This document shows, in pieces, positions 32,913 through 44,420 of a stretch of 64,000 bases of DNA. Source of the DNA: Chaetomium olivaceum (taxonomy: Eukaryota; Ascomycota; Sordariomycetes; Sordariales; Chaetomiaceae); the NCBI GenBank assembly GCA_039881045.1, contig JAYWVB010000003.1, positions 806,001 to 870,000 of the forward strand. The letters are read 5' to 3'. A program made the translations under genes and the position numbers. The number at the start of each line of letters is the position of its first letter. Positions within the stretch are counted from its first letter, which is position 1. The notes under the pieces were generated by a model. The model saw only the letters and a list, made by a program, of their open reading frames with translations, had not been told where the DNA came from and made no database searches.

Positions 32913-33971
32913 TCAGGGAACCAGCACGAGCCGCTTGCTCTTGGTATCCTCGGTGTCCCAGACGGATTCCACATCGGCCAAAGACGCGACCTTGACATCG
33001 TCAGGCCTGGGCATCTTGACCACGGCGCCCAGCAGGCCGCCGATCTCCTTCTTGACATCCATCTTACTCCACGCACCCATGCCGGAGCCGGTAATGCGGA
33101 CGGGCTTGGCGTTCAGCAGGCGGGAGGGGAGCCCGATGGACTCCTCACCGGCAAGGTCGCCGACGTGGATGTATTGCACATCCTTGCCGGGCTCTGGCTC
33201 GGCAGACTGCAGGATACCCACGGCGGCCCGTCCACCGACAAAGTCCAAGACGATGTGGATGGGGCCTAGGCCGGCTGGGAGGGTAAAGGGCTCCTGCAGC
33301 ACGAGGCGTTCGTCAAGGCCCTCGACGGTAGCGAGGGTCTCCTCCTTGCGCGACATGCCGATGATGCGGGCCGCACCAAGAGAGCGCGCCACGGCAACGG
33401 CGGCCCGACCGCTGGTGCTAGTGGCGCCCAGAATGAGAACGGTGGCGCCCTCACAACCGGCGGGAATGGCGCGACAGCGGAACGCCATCCAGCTACTGCC
33501 GACAGGGTTGACGAGGGTGGCCACGGCGATGGGGTCTGCCTCAGGCGCGAGCTTGACGAGAGTGTGGCGCTCCACGTTGGCGCGCTCGGCGAAGAGAGCG
33601 GCCGACATGGGGCTGGCGTAGTAGAGATCGCCTGTGGCCTCGTCCCGAACGACGCCGTCGACGCTCGGGTCGTAAGGAAGATTGGCACCGCGGGCGCTCG
33701 AGTGTTTCCCCAGGGCGCGCCCCCGCACCACGGGCGGGACGGCGACGGCTACGACCTTGACCTGGATCTGGGACGGCGAAGGCGCGGGCAGGTCAGGGGC
33801 GTCGGAGTAGACGGGTGCAGAGCCCCACGATGTGATCTGGGCAACCTTCATGTTGGGTGCTTGGGTGGTGTGAAATGCGGCTCTGGAGGGTAGGCGATGG
33901 ACGGAAACTGCTGATGCTGCTGACACGGACCGCGTTGCTCTCGAGATGGACTGAGCCAAGAAACCTCGCAT
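32913..33971 (-). CDS. Zinc-free MDR oxidoreductase (quinone reductase-like), TdiC-like
   Basis: 352-aa single-exon medium-chain reductase. The MDR part begins at Met41 (MKVAQITSWGSAPVY, 33851) and lacks the catalytic-zinc Cys/His set. The nucleotide-binding Rossmann turn is TVLILGATSTSGRAAVAVARSLGAARIIGMSR. HIVLDFVGG follows as the second Rossmann half. Residues 1-40 (MRGFLAQSISRATRSVSAAS...AAFHTTQAPN) look like a mitochondrial presequence, unusual for a cluster enzyme; use of Met41 would give a cytosolic form. In the terrequinone pathway TdiC is an NADH-dependent quinone reductase, and this gene sits between the prenyltransferase and aminotransferase. Frame is clean. The pathway role is inferred from context. 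Confidence 0.85.
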   Translation of the reverse strand: MRGFLAQSISRATRSVSAASAVSVHRLPSRAAFHTTQAPNMKVAQITSWGSAPVYSDAPDLPAPSPSQIQVKVVAVAVPPVVRGRALGKHSSARGANLPYDPSVDGVVRDEATGDLYYASPMSAALFAERANVERHTLVKLAPEADPIAVATLVNPVGSSWMAFRCRAIPAGCEGATVLILGATSTSGRAAVAVARSLGAARIIGMSRKEETLATVEGLDERLVLQEPFTLPAGLGPIHIVLDFVGGRAAVGILQSAEPEPGKDVQYIHVGDLAGEESIGLPSRLLNAKPVRITGSGMGAWSKMDVKKEIGGLLGAVVKMPRPDDVKVASLADVESVWDTEDTKSKRLVLVP

Positions 33972-35493
33972 GTTGACTTGCAGAAGGTGTGCCGCCGAGC
34001 GAGCTGTTTAATGGGCTCGAGTTGAGGACAAAGAAGGGAACGATGGCGTGGACGTGTGCCGAAGGAGGAAACGAGCTGACGTACTCCAGTGTTGTTTGTA
34101 TGTACACTTTATTAGCTGCGGTGCGTAGCAACGTACGTCGGTCTCGCCCGCTCTGTCATATCGCTTGGCAGCCTAGCGCGTTTGCTCGCCGGCGCCATGC
34201 GTCCATCCCTACCCGGTCGGCAGCAAACTGAGGGTGTGTGGCAGCGTTGCAACGCGTCCAGGGGTGGGCAACCAGGACAGGGAAGTTAAACATTTTAGAC
34301 TCGGCGCCAAGGATACCTTGAGAGCGCCAAGCCGTAATGCCAGCGAAGATCCCCGTTAGAGCCCGCGTTGGCATTGCTTAGCCTCAGCTTTTCGGGTAGG
34401 AGTGCCGCTGGTGTCACACGACTTGGCACATGGCGAGATTATCCCCACTCGCGAGTTAATTGCCTTTCGGTCTTGTCCCGTCTTTGCGTACCATGGAATC
34501 TGCCAAATGGCAGCATGGCATCTGCAGGCATGCTGTGGTGAGACGCACCAGGACCACTGACACGGCCCGCCAACCATCCCCCCCTGAGTCTAAACCCACC
34601 GGTTCGGCGCCGCGTCATTCCCCTTCGAAGCCAGGTACCCAAGCCTTCCAAAATAGTGCTCGTCAGCAACAGCCGTTTTTCCCGTATCCAATTTGGGTGC
34701 AGCTGCACGGGCCCACCGGTCCCCAACGTACCATAGTTCCGCAGGCTGTCGGGTGAGACGTCCGGATTCTTACACTTGGCAGAGGTTTCGTTCCCCACCA
34801 CTCACACGAGGCCCGAAACGGGGACGGCCTCCCCGGGCAGCCCTATGCCGTATCCCGGCTGGCACCCAACCAGATGGGAGCTGTCCTCCACTCACTACTA
34901 CCCGGTTACGCAGGTCGGCGTCTCCACGACTCAGAGCGCCGGAGAAGCGAGAGGCGAGCTCGAATCGACACCGAGGCAGGATTAAGTTCTTACGCCATCT
35001 GCATTGCCCATGTCAGGACCGCCTTGGCAGGCTTTATCCCGACGGCGTGCTGGACGCCAGATCAGGCAACGAGAGAATCCATCGCTGAAGAAGGCAACCC
35101 CGTTGCTGCTCCTCCACTGCGAGTGTGACTGTGTGCGCTAAAAACTACCTCGCAGAAGGGTAAGCTGCATGGAAAGCTCCGTCGATGCCAAGATCGAACT
35201 CAAATTTCGTGGGTCGTGAATCCACATGGTGGGTGAGCCCACATGGGTCGAGATGAGATGACCGCCTCTGCCCCGAGACGGGGTGACCACATGGGCTGAG
35301 ACGAGCTGAGGCGCAGCTGAGCTACCAGGCTAGAACCCGCCGGCTGCTGTACTAGGAGGCATGGCGCGTTTTCTTTAAGTCTCCAGGGCCGTCTTCAACC
35401 TTGGTAGTTTCCCCCACTTTAGCACTTTCGACTCGCAGGGAAGCGCAATTACTCCGCAACCCACGACGCAGGTACACGACTTTTTCCGCAACA
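33972..35493. other. Divergent promoter region, MDR gene and aminotransferase
   Basis: 1.5 kb with no supported gene. Around 35222-35310 the heptamer CACATGG occurs three times in repeats of the type 'CCCACATGGGTCGAGATGAG' and 'ACCACATGGGCTGAGACGAG', a possible regulatory repeat upstream of the aminotransferase. Confidence 0.5.
35222..35312 (+). repeat. Degenerate direct repeats with CACATGG cores
   Basis: Three CACATGG cores, two followed by the related GTCGAGATGAG or GCTGAGACGAG. They lie about 180-270 bp before the aminotransferase start and may be binding sites or a small local duplication. Confidence 0.5.
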
Positions 35494-37215
35494 ATGGGAT
35501 CTGTAGCATACGAGCCCGAGGCGCTGGTCTTTGACCCGTCATCGCTCTTCTCGCGACGCGTACAGCGTTGGGAGCCGGGAGCTAGTGAGTGGACTTAGTG
35601 GAGATAGTCTACGACTTGTGGTGCTGACGACGTGCAGTCCGCAGTCTCCTGCCTCTCGAAGCCATTCCGGGAATGATCTCTCTGGTTGCCGGTAGGTTAT
35701 ATTCTGCTCTCTCGTCGTCCTCCGACTAACCATGCAGGCAAACCCAACCCGGACACCTTCCCCTTCTCCAAGATTTCCATCACCGTGAACGGACCCGAGG
35801 AGAAGACGCTGGTTTTGGAGGGGGCCGCGCTGAGCGAGGCCCTGCAGTACGGGCCCCCGGCGGGCCACCCGGGACTCCTCAAGGTTTGTGTCTCGTCGCG
35901 GACTCATTTTTCGTTTCGAGCTAACACGCGGTAGTGGTTCTCAGGACTGCAACAGGCCGTGCATGGCATCAGCAACTCCGATAGCTGGACCTGCTGTGTC
36001 GGCAATGGCAGCCAGGAAATCATCCATAAGGCCTTCCAGGTCTTCACCGACCCGGGCGACGCGGTGATGCTAGAGACGTAAGTCGACTCATGATCTACGT
36101 GAACGACGTTGCTAACTCATCATCCGTAGTCCCGCCTATCCGTAAGTTTATTGTTAAGTGTTTGTCTCCGGTTGACTAACATGTCCCAGCGGAGTCTCGT
36201 CGTTCCTCCGCGCAGACGGCCACGAGCTCGTTGAGGTCGCCTCAGGATCTGAAGGAGTAGACCCATCTGACCTCGAGCGTGTTCTTTCGGCGTGGCCGGA
36301 ACACCGCCCTCTCCCCAAGGTCCTCTACACAGTCCCCACGGGGTCAAATCCTACGGGGCGGTCTTGCTCTGAGACCAACAAAGCGAGAATGTGCGTAACA
36401 ATCCAACTTCTTATCAAATCATACTAACGGATACAGCCTCGCTCTCGCCAAGCGTTTCAACTTTATGATTTTCGAAGACGACGCCTACTTCTTCCTCAAC
36501 TTTGAGGAAGACCAGTCCAAGCGGGCGCGCAGCTACCTCGCCCTCGAGCAAGAGGTCAACGGCGAGACCGGCCGCGTGATGCGGTTCGAGTCGCTGAGCA
36601 AGATTGTCAGCTCGGGCATGCGGCTGGGCATCCTCACGGGGCCGACGCCGGCGGTGCAGAAGGTGGTCAAGATCACCGAGAACGTCAAGTAGGTCAACTG
36701 CCAACCCAGCAGCGCCAGCGCTAACCTTGCACAGTCTCCAGCCATCGTCCACCACGCAGGCATTGGCTCTGACCCTCTTCCGCCACTGGGGCTATACCGG
36801 GTTCGTCGAGCACTGCGCCAAGGCGGCCGAGTTCTACCGGCGGAAGCGGGACGCCTTTGCCGCCGCCGCCGACCGCCACCTCCAAGGGCGTGCCACTTGG
36901 CAAGTTCCGACGGCGGGCATGTTCTTCTGGATGAAGCTCCTGCTCCCGTCGGGGACCGACAGCTTTGAAATTCTCAGCAAGAAGGGCATAGACAACAAGA
37001 TTCTCGCCATCCCCGGCATGGCTTTTCTGCCCAATGCCCGCAAGGCGTGTCAGCTGCGCGCCAGCTACAGTCTCGTAAGCGAGCCAGATATGGACGAGGC
37101 CTGCCGGCGCATTGCCAAGCTGGTCGATGACGCCTGGAGGGACGAGTTTGCCAACAGCGCAAAGTCCGAGGCCCAGGCCCCGGTCCCGTCAACAACCATG
37201 AAAATTACGGCTTAG
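35494..37215 (+). CDS. PLP-dependent class I aminotransferase, aromatic (TdiD/Aro8-like)
   Basis: Likely converts tryptophan to indole-3-pyruvate. Eight exons: 35494-35584, 35638-35691, 35738-35883, 35935-36077, 36130-36141, 36190-36390, 36437-36688, 36735-37215; exon 5 is only 12 nt. The product is 459 aa and all joins restore conserved sequence. Landmarks: MISLVAGKPNPDTFPF, ALQYGPPAGHPGLLKW, CCVGNGSQEIIHKAF, TPAYPGV, YTVPTGSNPTGR, FEDDAYFFLNF, the PLP Lys271 in FESLSKIVSSGMRLG, and a C-terminal LRASYSLVSEPDMDEA with the carboxylate-binding Arg. This is the arrangement of fungal aromatic aminotransferases. It is 1.5 kb from the MDR gene and 1.7 kb upstream of the A-T-TE enzyme, matching the TdiD role. 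Frame is clean. Confidence 0.9.
36130..36141 (+). other. 12-nt micro-exon in the aminotransferase gene
   Basis: Flanked by CCGTAG on the left and GTAAGT on the right. Inclusion gives TPAYPGV, conserved in the family; skipping would keep the frame but remove four residues. Confidence 0.8.
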
Positions 37216-38931
37216 ATATTGGGTTACACTACATGTATGATAGATTCTACAGATTGAGCCTCTCAGGCGGTCAAGGTTTTTTTTTTTTCTGGTCAGACCT
37301 AGAATGCTAGGGTATACGGTTATTTCGATTAGGGGAGAATTTGCGAGCTCAAGCCTCCAACTCGCAGCATGGAGATAGATTCGCTCGCGTATACAGGTAG
37401 CGAACTCGCTTACAGGTTGCTTTTGAAATTGCTCGCTTGCTTTGACACCAATCGAGAATCCACCCTTGCTTTGACACTAACAGACCCAAATGCATTTGAA
37501 TCAATGAGTACCACCTTCCTCCTGTCCGAGCTGCTGGGGGCCCCGTGGAACCCCATGAGTGTCATCGCTCGTGGGGATGCTCCACCTCCCGTCACATCCC
37601 TGGGGTGATCTGCAAGGCGACGGGTGGGCTTCTCGAAACAACCCTCCCTCAGTTCCCCGGTGAGATCGTCAGATAACCTCCCGCCGCATGGCGTGATCTT
37701 GGCGCCACCTACACGACCTTATTCCCCCGCTGTGCGAGGGCGCCTTCGCCGACATGGGATCCGGGCCGTTTATGGCGGCAGCGTCGTCTTCGCTTACGGC
37801 TGGCCTCCCAGGTGGCGGCCGTCACATCCTGTCAAGTTGAGGCTGATCGGAAAGCTTAATTGCCCTGGCGTTGTTCGGAGAATCCTCCCTTCGAATCCTT
37901 CCGCTGCCTGTCGGCGCGGTGAGCAGTTGAGGGCTGTGCCCCTGAGCCGCTTGCCACGGCACTCCGACGACGGCCAGCCAATGACCAAACCATCAACTCC
38001 GAGATCTTACACTAGTGCTCTGCGCAGCCTGCAATCAGGAACGCCAACCGCACCAGGGCATACTTGGTTGGCGGATGCACCCAGAGGTCATGCAGCGCTC
38101 CCGCCGACGGCGGAATCGTACCCCGTATCACCACCTCTCGTCTGTCTTTACTGCTTTGAGGGCGTAGGAAGCTCGGTGGCTCTCCGCATGCCAAGGTGCA
38201 GGCCGTGCTAGTCAGAGCTTGGCAATTGCAACGTCGATCATGGAACGAGATCGCGTTCTGTTGGCCCTGGTCTCTCGAGCTCCAACTCTTCCAAGCCAGC
38301 CAGAAACTGCTCCTTCCTACCGCATGGCTGACCGGGTTCGGCGCCGCAGGGACCAGATGTACAAGGGTTGGCCAAGCCCACAGAAGTCGTAACCACCGCT
38401 GACCCAACCATCTCTAAATCTGCCGAAGTCGCAAGTGGAAGATGCAATTTATTCGTGTCAGACGGCTGGGACGTTTTCCCGACCGCTGTTAAGTCCTAGG
38501 ATCCGGGTACAGGCTGCGGGCTGACTACTGCTAACATGCTCGCCAAGTAGAATATCTGAGGCTGAAGGGTTACACACGGTACGAAGCCGAAATGGCCACG
38601 GTTTTGGACCTGCAGTCAGCTGGAGCCTGGCACCCTGCGTCTTTTTTCAGAATGCTACCCTGCAGCGAGCTTGCGGTTGAGCATCGAGCCGTCAACATCG
38701 GCGAGCAGACCTCATGCGCTCACGTGGCTGAGAGGTGAGCCTTTGGGAGGTTGAGCTCTGGGGACGGAGAGCAAAGCGTTCACCAAGAGTGTCGCCGTCG
38801 AGTCGTCCGTAGTTAAAAGACGGGGCATCCGTCCGCTATCCAACCGACAAATGTAGAATCAGCACCCCAGAGCCTCGAGTGACATTCTCTTGACTGCTCT
38901 TAACTACTTCTCAACGCAAAACGTCTTCATC
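37216..38931. other. Intergenic region upstream of the A-T-TE enzyme, no gene seen
   Basis: 1.7 kb. A 195-codon frame at 37624-38211 has no domain. No methyltransferase-like TdiE homologue is seen here. There is an 11-nt T run near 37278. Confidence 0.6.
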
Positions 38932-41807
38932 ATGGGCTCCCTCGCGGTTTCCGGGGTCGACTACCCCTTCGACAACATCATCGATGCTCTCAAGCACACT
39001 GCCGCCCACACTACCGAGGGCATCATCTCGTACTCGCCTGCCGGCGCCGGCGAGGCGCCCGTGGCCCGCACCGTCTCGTACCGCGAGCTGCTAGACACGG
39101 CCGAGGCCAACGCCGGCAAGCTCCAGAAGCTCTCGGCCACGAAGCCGGGCTCCGTCGTGCTCGTCCACTTTGACGATGCGCTCGAGACCATCATCTGGTA
39201 CTGGTCCGTCCTGCTGGCCGGTGGCATCCCCGCCGTCACCAGCCCGGCCATGTTCAGCCAGAACGAGGCCGACCGGCAGAAGCACCTCAGCCATCTGTAC
39301 AAGACCTTCAATGGCCCGCTCTGCCTCACCCGGCGCGCCCTCCTCGAGCCGTTTGAGGAGCACGCCTCGGAGAAGCGCATCGACACGCTCGCCGTCGAGG
39401 ACTTCGACAGCGAGCCGGCGGCCACCTCCACGCGCCGGGCCTTCAAGCCCTCCACCGCCGATATCGTGGCACTCATGCTCACCTCGGGGAGCAGCGGCAA
39501 CGCCAAGGCCGTCCCCCTGAGCCACGAGCAGCTGTTTGCTGCCTTCCGTGGCAAGACCGAGGCCGCCAACCTGACCTTCCCCGATAGCCCCTTCATGTCG
39601 TGGGTCAACATGGACCACGTCGCCAACCTCGTGCACTGCCACCTGTTTGCCATCGTGTCCGGCGTCTCCCAGATCCAGGTCCCGGCCGCTAACGTGCTGG
39701 TCGACCCGGCGCAGCTCCTGAACCTCATCAGCCGCCACCGCGTGTCGCGCACCTTTGCCCCCAACTTCCTCCTCGCCAAGCTGCGCAGGCAGCTCGAGGC
39801 CGGCAAGACGGACACCCTCGATGCCGACCTCAACCTCGAGACTCTCTTCCTCGACACCGGCGGCGAGGCCAACGTTATCGAGGTGTGCGCCGCCCTGCAG
39901 CCGCTGCTGGCTCGCTATGGTGCCCCCGCCGACGTCTTCAAGCCGTCCTTCGGCATGACCGAGACGTGCGCCGGCTGCATCTTCAACACCGAGTGCCCCA
40001 GCCGCGACCAGGCCAACAAGAGCGAGTTCGCCTCGCTCGGCCAGTGCATGCCGGGCGTGCAGATGCGCATCAGCCGCCTCGACGGCGCCGGAGACGCTGC
40101 CACCGGTGAGCGCGGCAGCCTCGAGCTCAAGGGCGACATCATCTTCAAGGGCTACTACAACAACACCACGGCCACCGCCGAGGCCTTCACAGCCGACGGC
40201 TGGTTCCGCACCGGCGATCTGGCCTACCTCGACGCCAACCGGTGCCTGCACCTGGACGGCCGCACCAAGGAGATGATCAACATCAACGGCGTCAAGTACC
40301 TGCCGCACGAGCTGGATGCCTCGCTTGAGCAGGCCGAGATCCCGGGAGCCACGCCCAGCTACTTCTGCTGCTTCGGCACCCGCGATGCCGGTATGGACAC
40401 CGAGGCTGTTGCCGTGCTCTACCTGCCGTCTTACGACCTGTCTGATGACGCCGCCCGGTTCGAGACCCAGCGCAACATCGCCCGCGTCGTGAGCCTGCAC
40501 ACCCGCTCCCGCCCTCGCGTTGTGCCCCTCCGCGCCCAGGACATGCCCAAGTCTACCCTCGGCAAGTTGTCGCGGGCCAAGCTCAGGGCCGGCCTCGAGA
40601 GCGGCGCCTTCAAGGCCCAGCAGGCGGCCAACGACGCCGCCATCAAGCGGTACCGCCTGGCCACGGCGCAGCGAGCCCGAGAACGACAGCGAGACGGCCA
40701 TCCTCGACATTGTGCGTCAGCAGCTCGAGCTCAGCGCCGAGGACGACTTTGGTGTCAACGACTCGGTGCTCGCCACGGGCGCCACCTCGATGGACCTCGT
40801 CGCCATCATGCACCGCATGAACAAGCTGCCCCTCCTGGCCGAGACCCCTCATCAAGCTCACCGACCTGCTCAACAAACCCCACCATCCGGGGCCTGTCGG
40901 TGCGCATTGCCAAGTTGACGGGCGCCCTCGTCGACACGGAGAAGAAGCCGCATGAGTAATGACCCCGTGGTCACCTTGCAGCCCAACGGCACCAAGACGC
41001 CTCTCTGGCTCGTCCACCCGGGTGTCGGCGAGGTCCTCGTCTTTGTCAACCTGGCCCACCGCATCCGCGACCGCCCCGTCTACGCCTTCCGCGCAAAGGG
41101 CTTCAACGCGGCCGAGGGCGAGACCCCCTTCAAGTCCCTTGACGAGGTGTTCCAGACTTACCGCGCTTCCATCAAGAAGCGCCAGCCCCAAGGCCCGTAC
41201 GCCATTGCCGGCTACTCCTTCGGCGGCATGGTCGCCTTCGAGGTCGGAAAGCTGCTCGAGGCCGAGGCGACGAGGTCGCCTACTGCGGTAGCTGGAACCT
41301 GCCCCCGCACATCAAGTTCCGCATGCGCGAGCTGCTGTGGGACGAGTGCGTCATCCACCTGTTCTACTTTGTCGGCCTCATGGACGAGGCGACGGCCTAC
41401 ACGCACAAGACGCAGCTCTGCGAGTTCAACAAGCAGGGCCGCCGCCTCGACGCCATCCGCTACCTGCGCCAGCACTCCGATGCCGCCCGCTGGACGAGCT
41501 CGGCCTCAGCGAGGAGTACTACCTGCTGTGGGTTGGCCTGGCCAGCAACATGCAGGGCCTGGCCGTCGACTACGAGCCCTCTGGCAACGTCAATTCCATG
41601 GACATTTTCGTGGCTGACCCCCTCAGCCACGTCGCCAAGGACCGCAAGGACTGGATCGAGACTCGTCTGTCGGCCTGGAAGGATTTTGTGCGCACTGAGG
41701 TCCGCTTCCACAACGTCCAGGGTGCTCACTACACCATGCTGAACCCCGAGTATGTCGCCAACTTTGCCGAGACCCTACGCCGGGTGCTGCGGGAGCGTGG
41801 CCTGTAA
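38932..41807 (+). CDS. NRPS-like synthetase, A-T-TE, TdiA-like, with several frame breaks
   Basis: Enzymes of this type adenylate an α-keto acid and join two through the thioesterase; TdiA makes the bis-indolylquinone core from indole-3-pyruvate. Domains read: adenylation about residues 1-570 ([58 protein letters not shown]), thiolation ([19 protein letters not shown] with the phosphopantetheine Ser), and thioesterase ([25 protein letters not shown] with nucleophile Ser, GAHYTML with the His). There is no condensation or reductase domain. The frame is clean to about 40665, then shifts at about 40665-40673, 40844-40848, 40874-40876, 40957-40960, 41265-41268 and 41491-41493, each a 1-nt change, mostly in short homopolymers. 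All domain sequence is present across frames. Confidence 0.88.
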
Positions 41808-42204
41808 GCGGTGGCTTTTTTATGACCTTTTTGTTACATCGACCTTTCATGTCTAGATTGTTTTTCTTTTCTTTTCTAGACTGCTTTCCATAGTCCGCTG
41901 TTGTGGCTTAGTTCGCTTGTACCGAAAAGATTCTTTCTCAATAGATACTGTTCCTAGACTTGCTTGGTTCTGTGAACGGCGCTTCCGGTTCCGATGTGAA
42001 TAGCTGATGGTGCTAATGAATCTGCTCATGCCCGCCCGGACCTGCAGCTGCATAACTCGACCGGTCTGTCGACGATATGGCTAAATGCACTCAGTGCCTG
42101 TTGGTTTCAATAACCTTATAAGGGTTAGTGTGTACGAGTAAGTAGTGGCAGTGTTGGTTCAAGAGAGGACAGCAACTGCTGAATTAAGTCCATTTGACAT
42201 CCGT
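41808..42204. other. Convergent intergenic region
   Basis: T-rich 3' flanks of the A-T-TE and rhodopsin-like genes; no gene seen. Confidence 0.6.
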
Positions 42205-43471
42205 CTATTTCTTGATACCCAATATCTCCTCCTCGCTATTCGATAGACTGCCGAGTCGCGCACGCTGTGACCGCGTCGGACTCCTCAGATCCTTCAGACC
42301 CACCCCCGACCCTCCGATCGTCTGCAAGCCTCCGGTCCCTCCGGTGTTGTTGTAGCCGTTGTTGTAGCCGTTCCGGTATCCGCGGCTGTGGGACGAGGTC
42401 ATGTCAAAGAAGCGAGGGAACCACTTCCTCATCAGCCCGTGCAGGGGCGGGATTGACGCCGTGATGATGGCCAGGTTGCATTCGATGGTGGAGTAGACAA
42501 ACGCGATGTTATAGGTCGGGTCCGGGCCAGGGTCCGGCGGCGGGTAGTACAGCTGGTAGAGCGAGTGCATGCGGAGGATGCTGAAGATGGTTACGCTAGT
42601 CGCCAGATCTGGTCAGCCGTCGATGGTAACGTAAGGTTGCAGTGAACTCAGCCACCCAGAACAACTTACACAATACCGGAGCACAAGAGGCAGATGAGGA
42701 TGGCCTTGAGCTTTTTCGGCAACTGAAGCCCCACCACAATCTTGACAGGGATCGCGAGCACGAGAATGTCGGTGAGGACGGTCAACCCCGACGTGATGAG
42801 ATACTGCAGCATCATGTTGTTGCACCTGCCCGGCACCGTCGGGTTCCAATACTTGTGAACGGGCACGCAGGTGAAGATGGAGGCGAACAGGACGGCGATC
42901 ATGAGGCCGATGTTGGACCAGTTCAGGACGTGGATCGATCGTCGGAGCAGGGGCTGGTGTCCGCCAAGCCGGAGCAAAAAGAACAGGACCGACGACTTGA
43001 CCAGCGCCAGCTCGGGATTGTAAAGCATGACGACGATGTAGTTTATGATGCCACTCAGCGTGGGATCGGTCGGCTGCATCGGGATCTGGTATATGTGGAC
43101 GCCGAGGTACTGGATCTTCATCATGGCAAACGAGAAGAAGGCCTCGACGGCGGCCAGAACCTACATAGCTATTAGCGCTCGCTACATAAATAAATACAGC
43201 AATGCAGCCCTACGGTCGCCAAAACGATGAAGGCATCGTCAATTCCAAAAAGCCTAGTCGTGGCGCGGTCGTAGAGGCGGAGCCCCACGAGCAGCACCGA
43301 GACAGCGGGGAAAAAGAAAAGAAGAAAAAAGCCAAACTGCTGCAGGCCCGTGGTCGGGTAGCTGGAGAAGTCGAGCGAGGGTGAAGGGAGATCGGCAGGC
43401 GGGGCGGCCCCGTCCGCTTGTCGGGCTAGCAGCAGCAACCCTTGCGAGACGGCGGAGGAGAGCTGGGCCAT
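42205..43471 (-). CDS. Fungal rhodopsin-like (PTH11-related) integral membrane protein
   Basis: Seven-helix membrane protein of the fungal family often annotated as 'integral membrane protein' or rhodopsin-domain. Start at 43471 (MAQLSSAVSQG), chosen because the upstream frame is Arg/Lys-rich and not coding-like. Exons: 43214-43471, 42670-43160, 42205-42595, with introns GTAGGG...GTAG and GTAAGT...CTAG; 379 aa. Family signs: LRLYDRATTRLFGIDDAFIVLAT after TM1, LALVKSSVLFFLLRLGG, FTCVPVHKYWNP, GRCNN, LTDILVLAIPVKIV, and STIECNLAIITASIPPL near the end. The C-terminal tail has a GYNNGYNN repeat and is cytosolic. No carbohydrate-active or CFEM domain. Role unknown; it may be a receptor. It borders the cluster, but membership is not shown. 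Confidence 0.85.
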
Positions 43472-44420
43472 TGCCAATGGTTGCGCAACGTGCAGACCCG
43501 GAGCAGATCGAGCAGATCGCTGGGCCCCCGATGGGATGGACACAGGGTCTTGCGGATATCTATATTCATCCTGGCAGCGATCCAACACGATATGCCAAGG
43601 GCAGGAACGCTCGCATTTTTTTTTTTTCGAAGGATGATGCAGGGTGTTCGCTACAGTTCGCTTCGCTCGTCTGCGCACTCTTCTCTGCAGCAACTAGACT
43701 GTCTTGGGCAACCGAACCAAGAGACCGTTTCAAGGCACGCTGAATTTCCGGGTTGGGCGCGCGCACGGGCAGCGGGTTCGTCTCCCAAGCCAAAAATTCC
43801 ACATGCCCAGACTTTGTCTCCTGCAGGGCAAGGGGGTTGTCGCTCCATTATGCAGGTGCTCAGGGCCTGGACGACGAAAGCGGGATTGACCACCCGATAT
43901 TCCTCGATGCACGGCTCCCGATGGAACGGTCCCACGGACGGTGGCGGAGAAATTGGTTCGGACCGGTGAGTCGTTACCAGACCGTCTGCCATTGTTACGG
44001 CGTTGGCTGGGCATTTATCCAAGACCCTCATAATGGACTAGTTGGCGGATTTTCTCATGCTGAACGAGGTCCCCGAGATTGGATCCAACTCCCCGGCTGC
44101 ATGGTGTTGCATTCCGTCTGGGCCCATCGCCCGATAGAGCCGATATCGAACAATCTGTTGGTTCATGGTGACATTCTGGGGGGAATATTCCACCAGCGTT
44201 AGATTTTAGCCCCAAATGATGGCGCCTGGGTTCGCATCCTTTGTCGACGACCATGGACGGATGAACGGCATGCAGCAGAATCCCACGCTGCTCGTACCAG
44301 TCAAATTCCCGCAAAACTCGCTTGCTCGGTTCTCGGATCGACGCCTCCCATCCTCTCCTTCTCCGTTCTGTCCAACAACTGGCGATCCTCTCGACACCGG
44401 CAGGTAACGAGGTTGCCAAG
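43472..44420. other. Divergent intergenic region between the membrane protein and the GMC oxidase
   Basis: 949 bp. A run of about 11 T lies at 43616-43626. Overlapping short frames on both strands carry no domains. Confidence 0.5.

Noticed and set aside
39091..40710. 539-codon minus-strand open frame
   Set aside because: Antisense shadow of the A-T-TE adenylation domain, with no domain of its own.
38932..41807. Carboxylic acid reductase or full NRPS reading of the A-T-TE gene
   Set aside because: No NAD-binding reductase domain and no condensation domain; the end is a thioesterase with GYSFGG.
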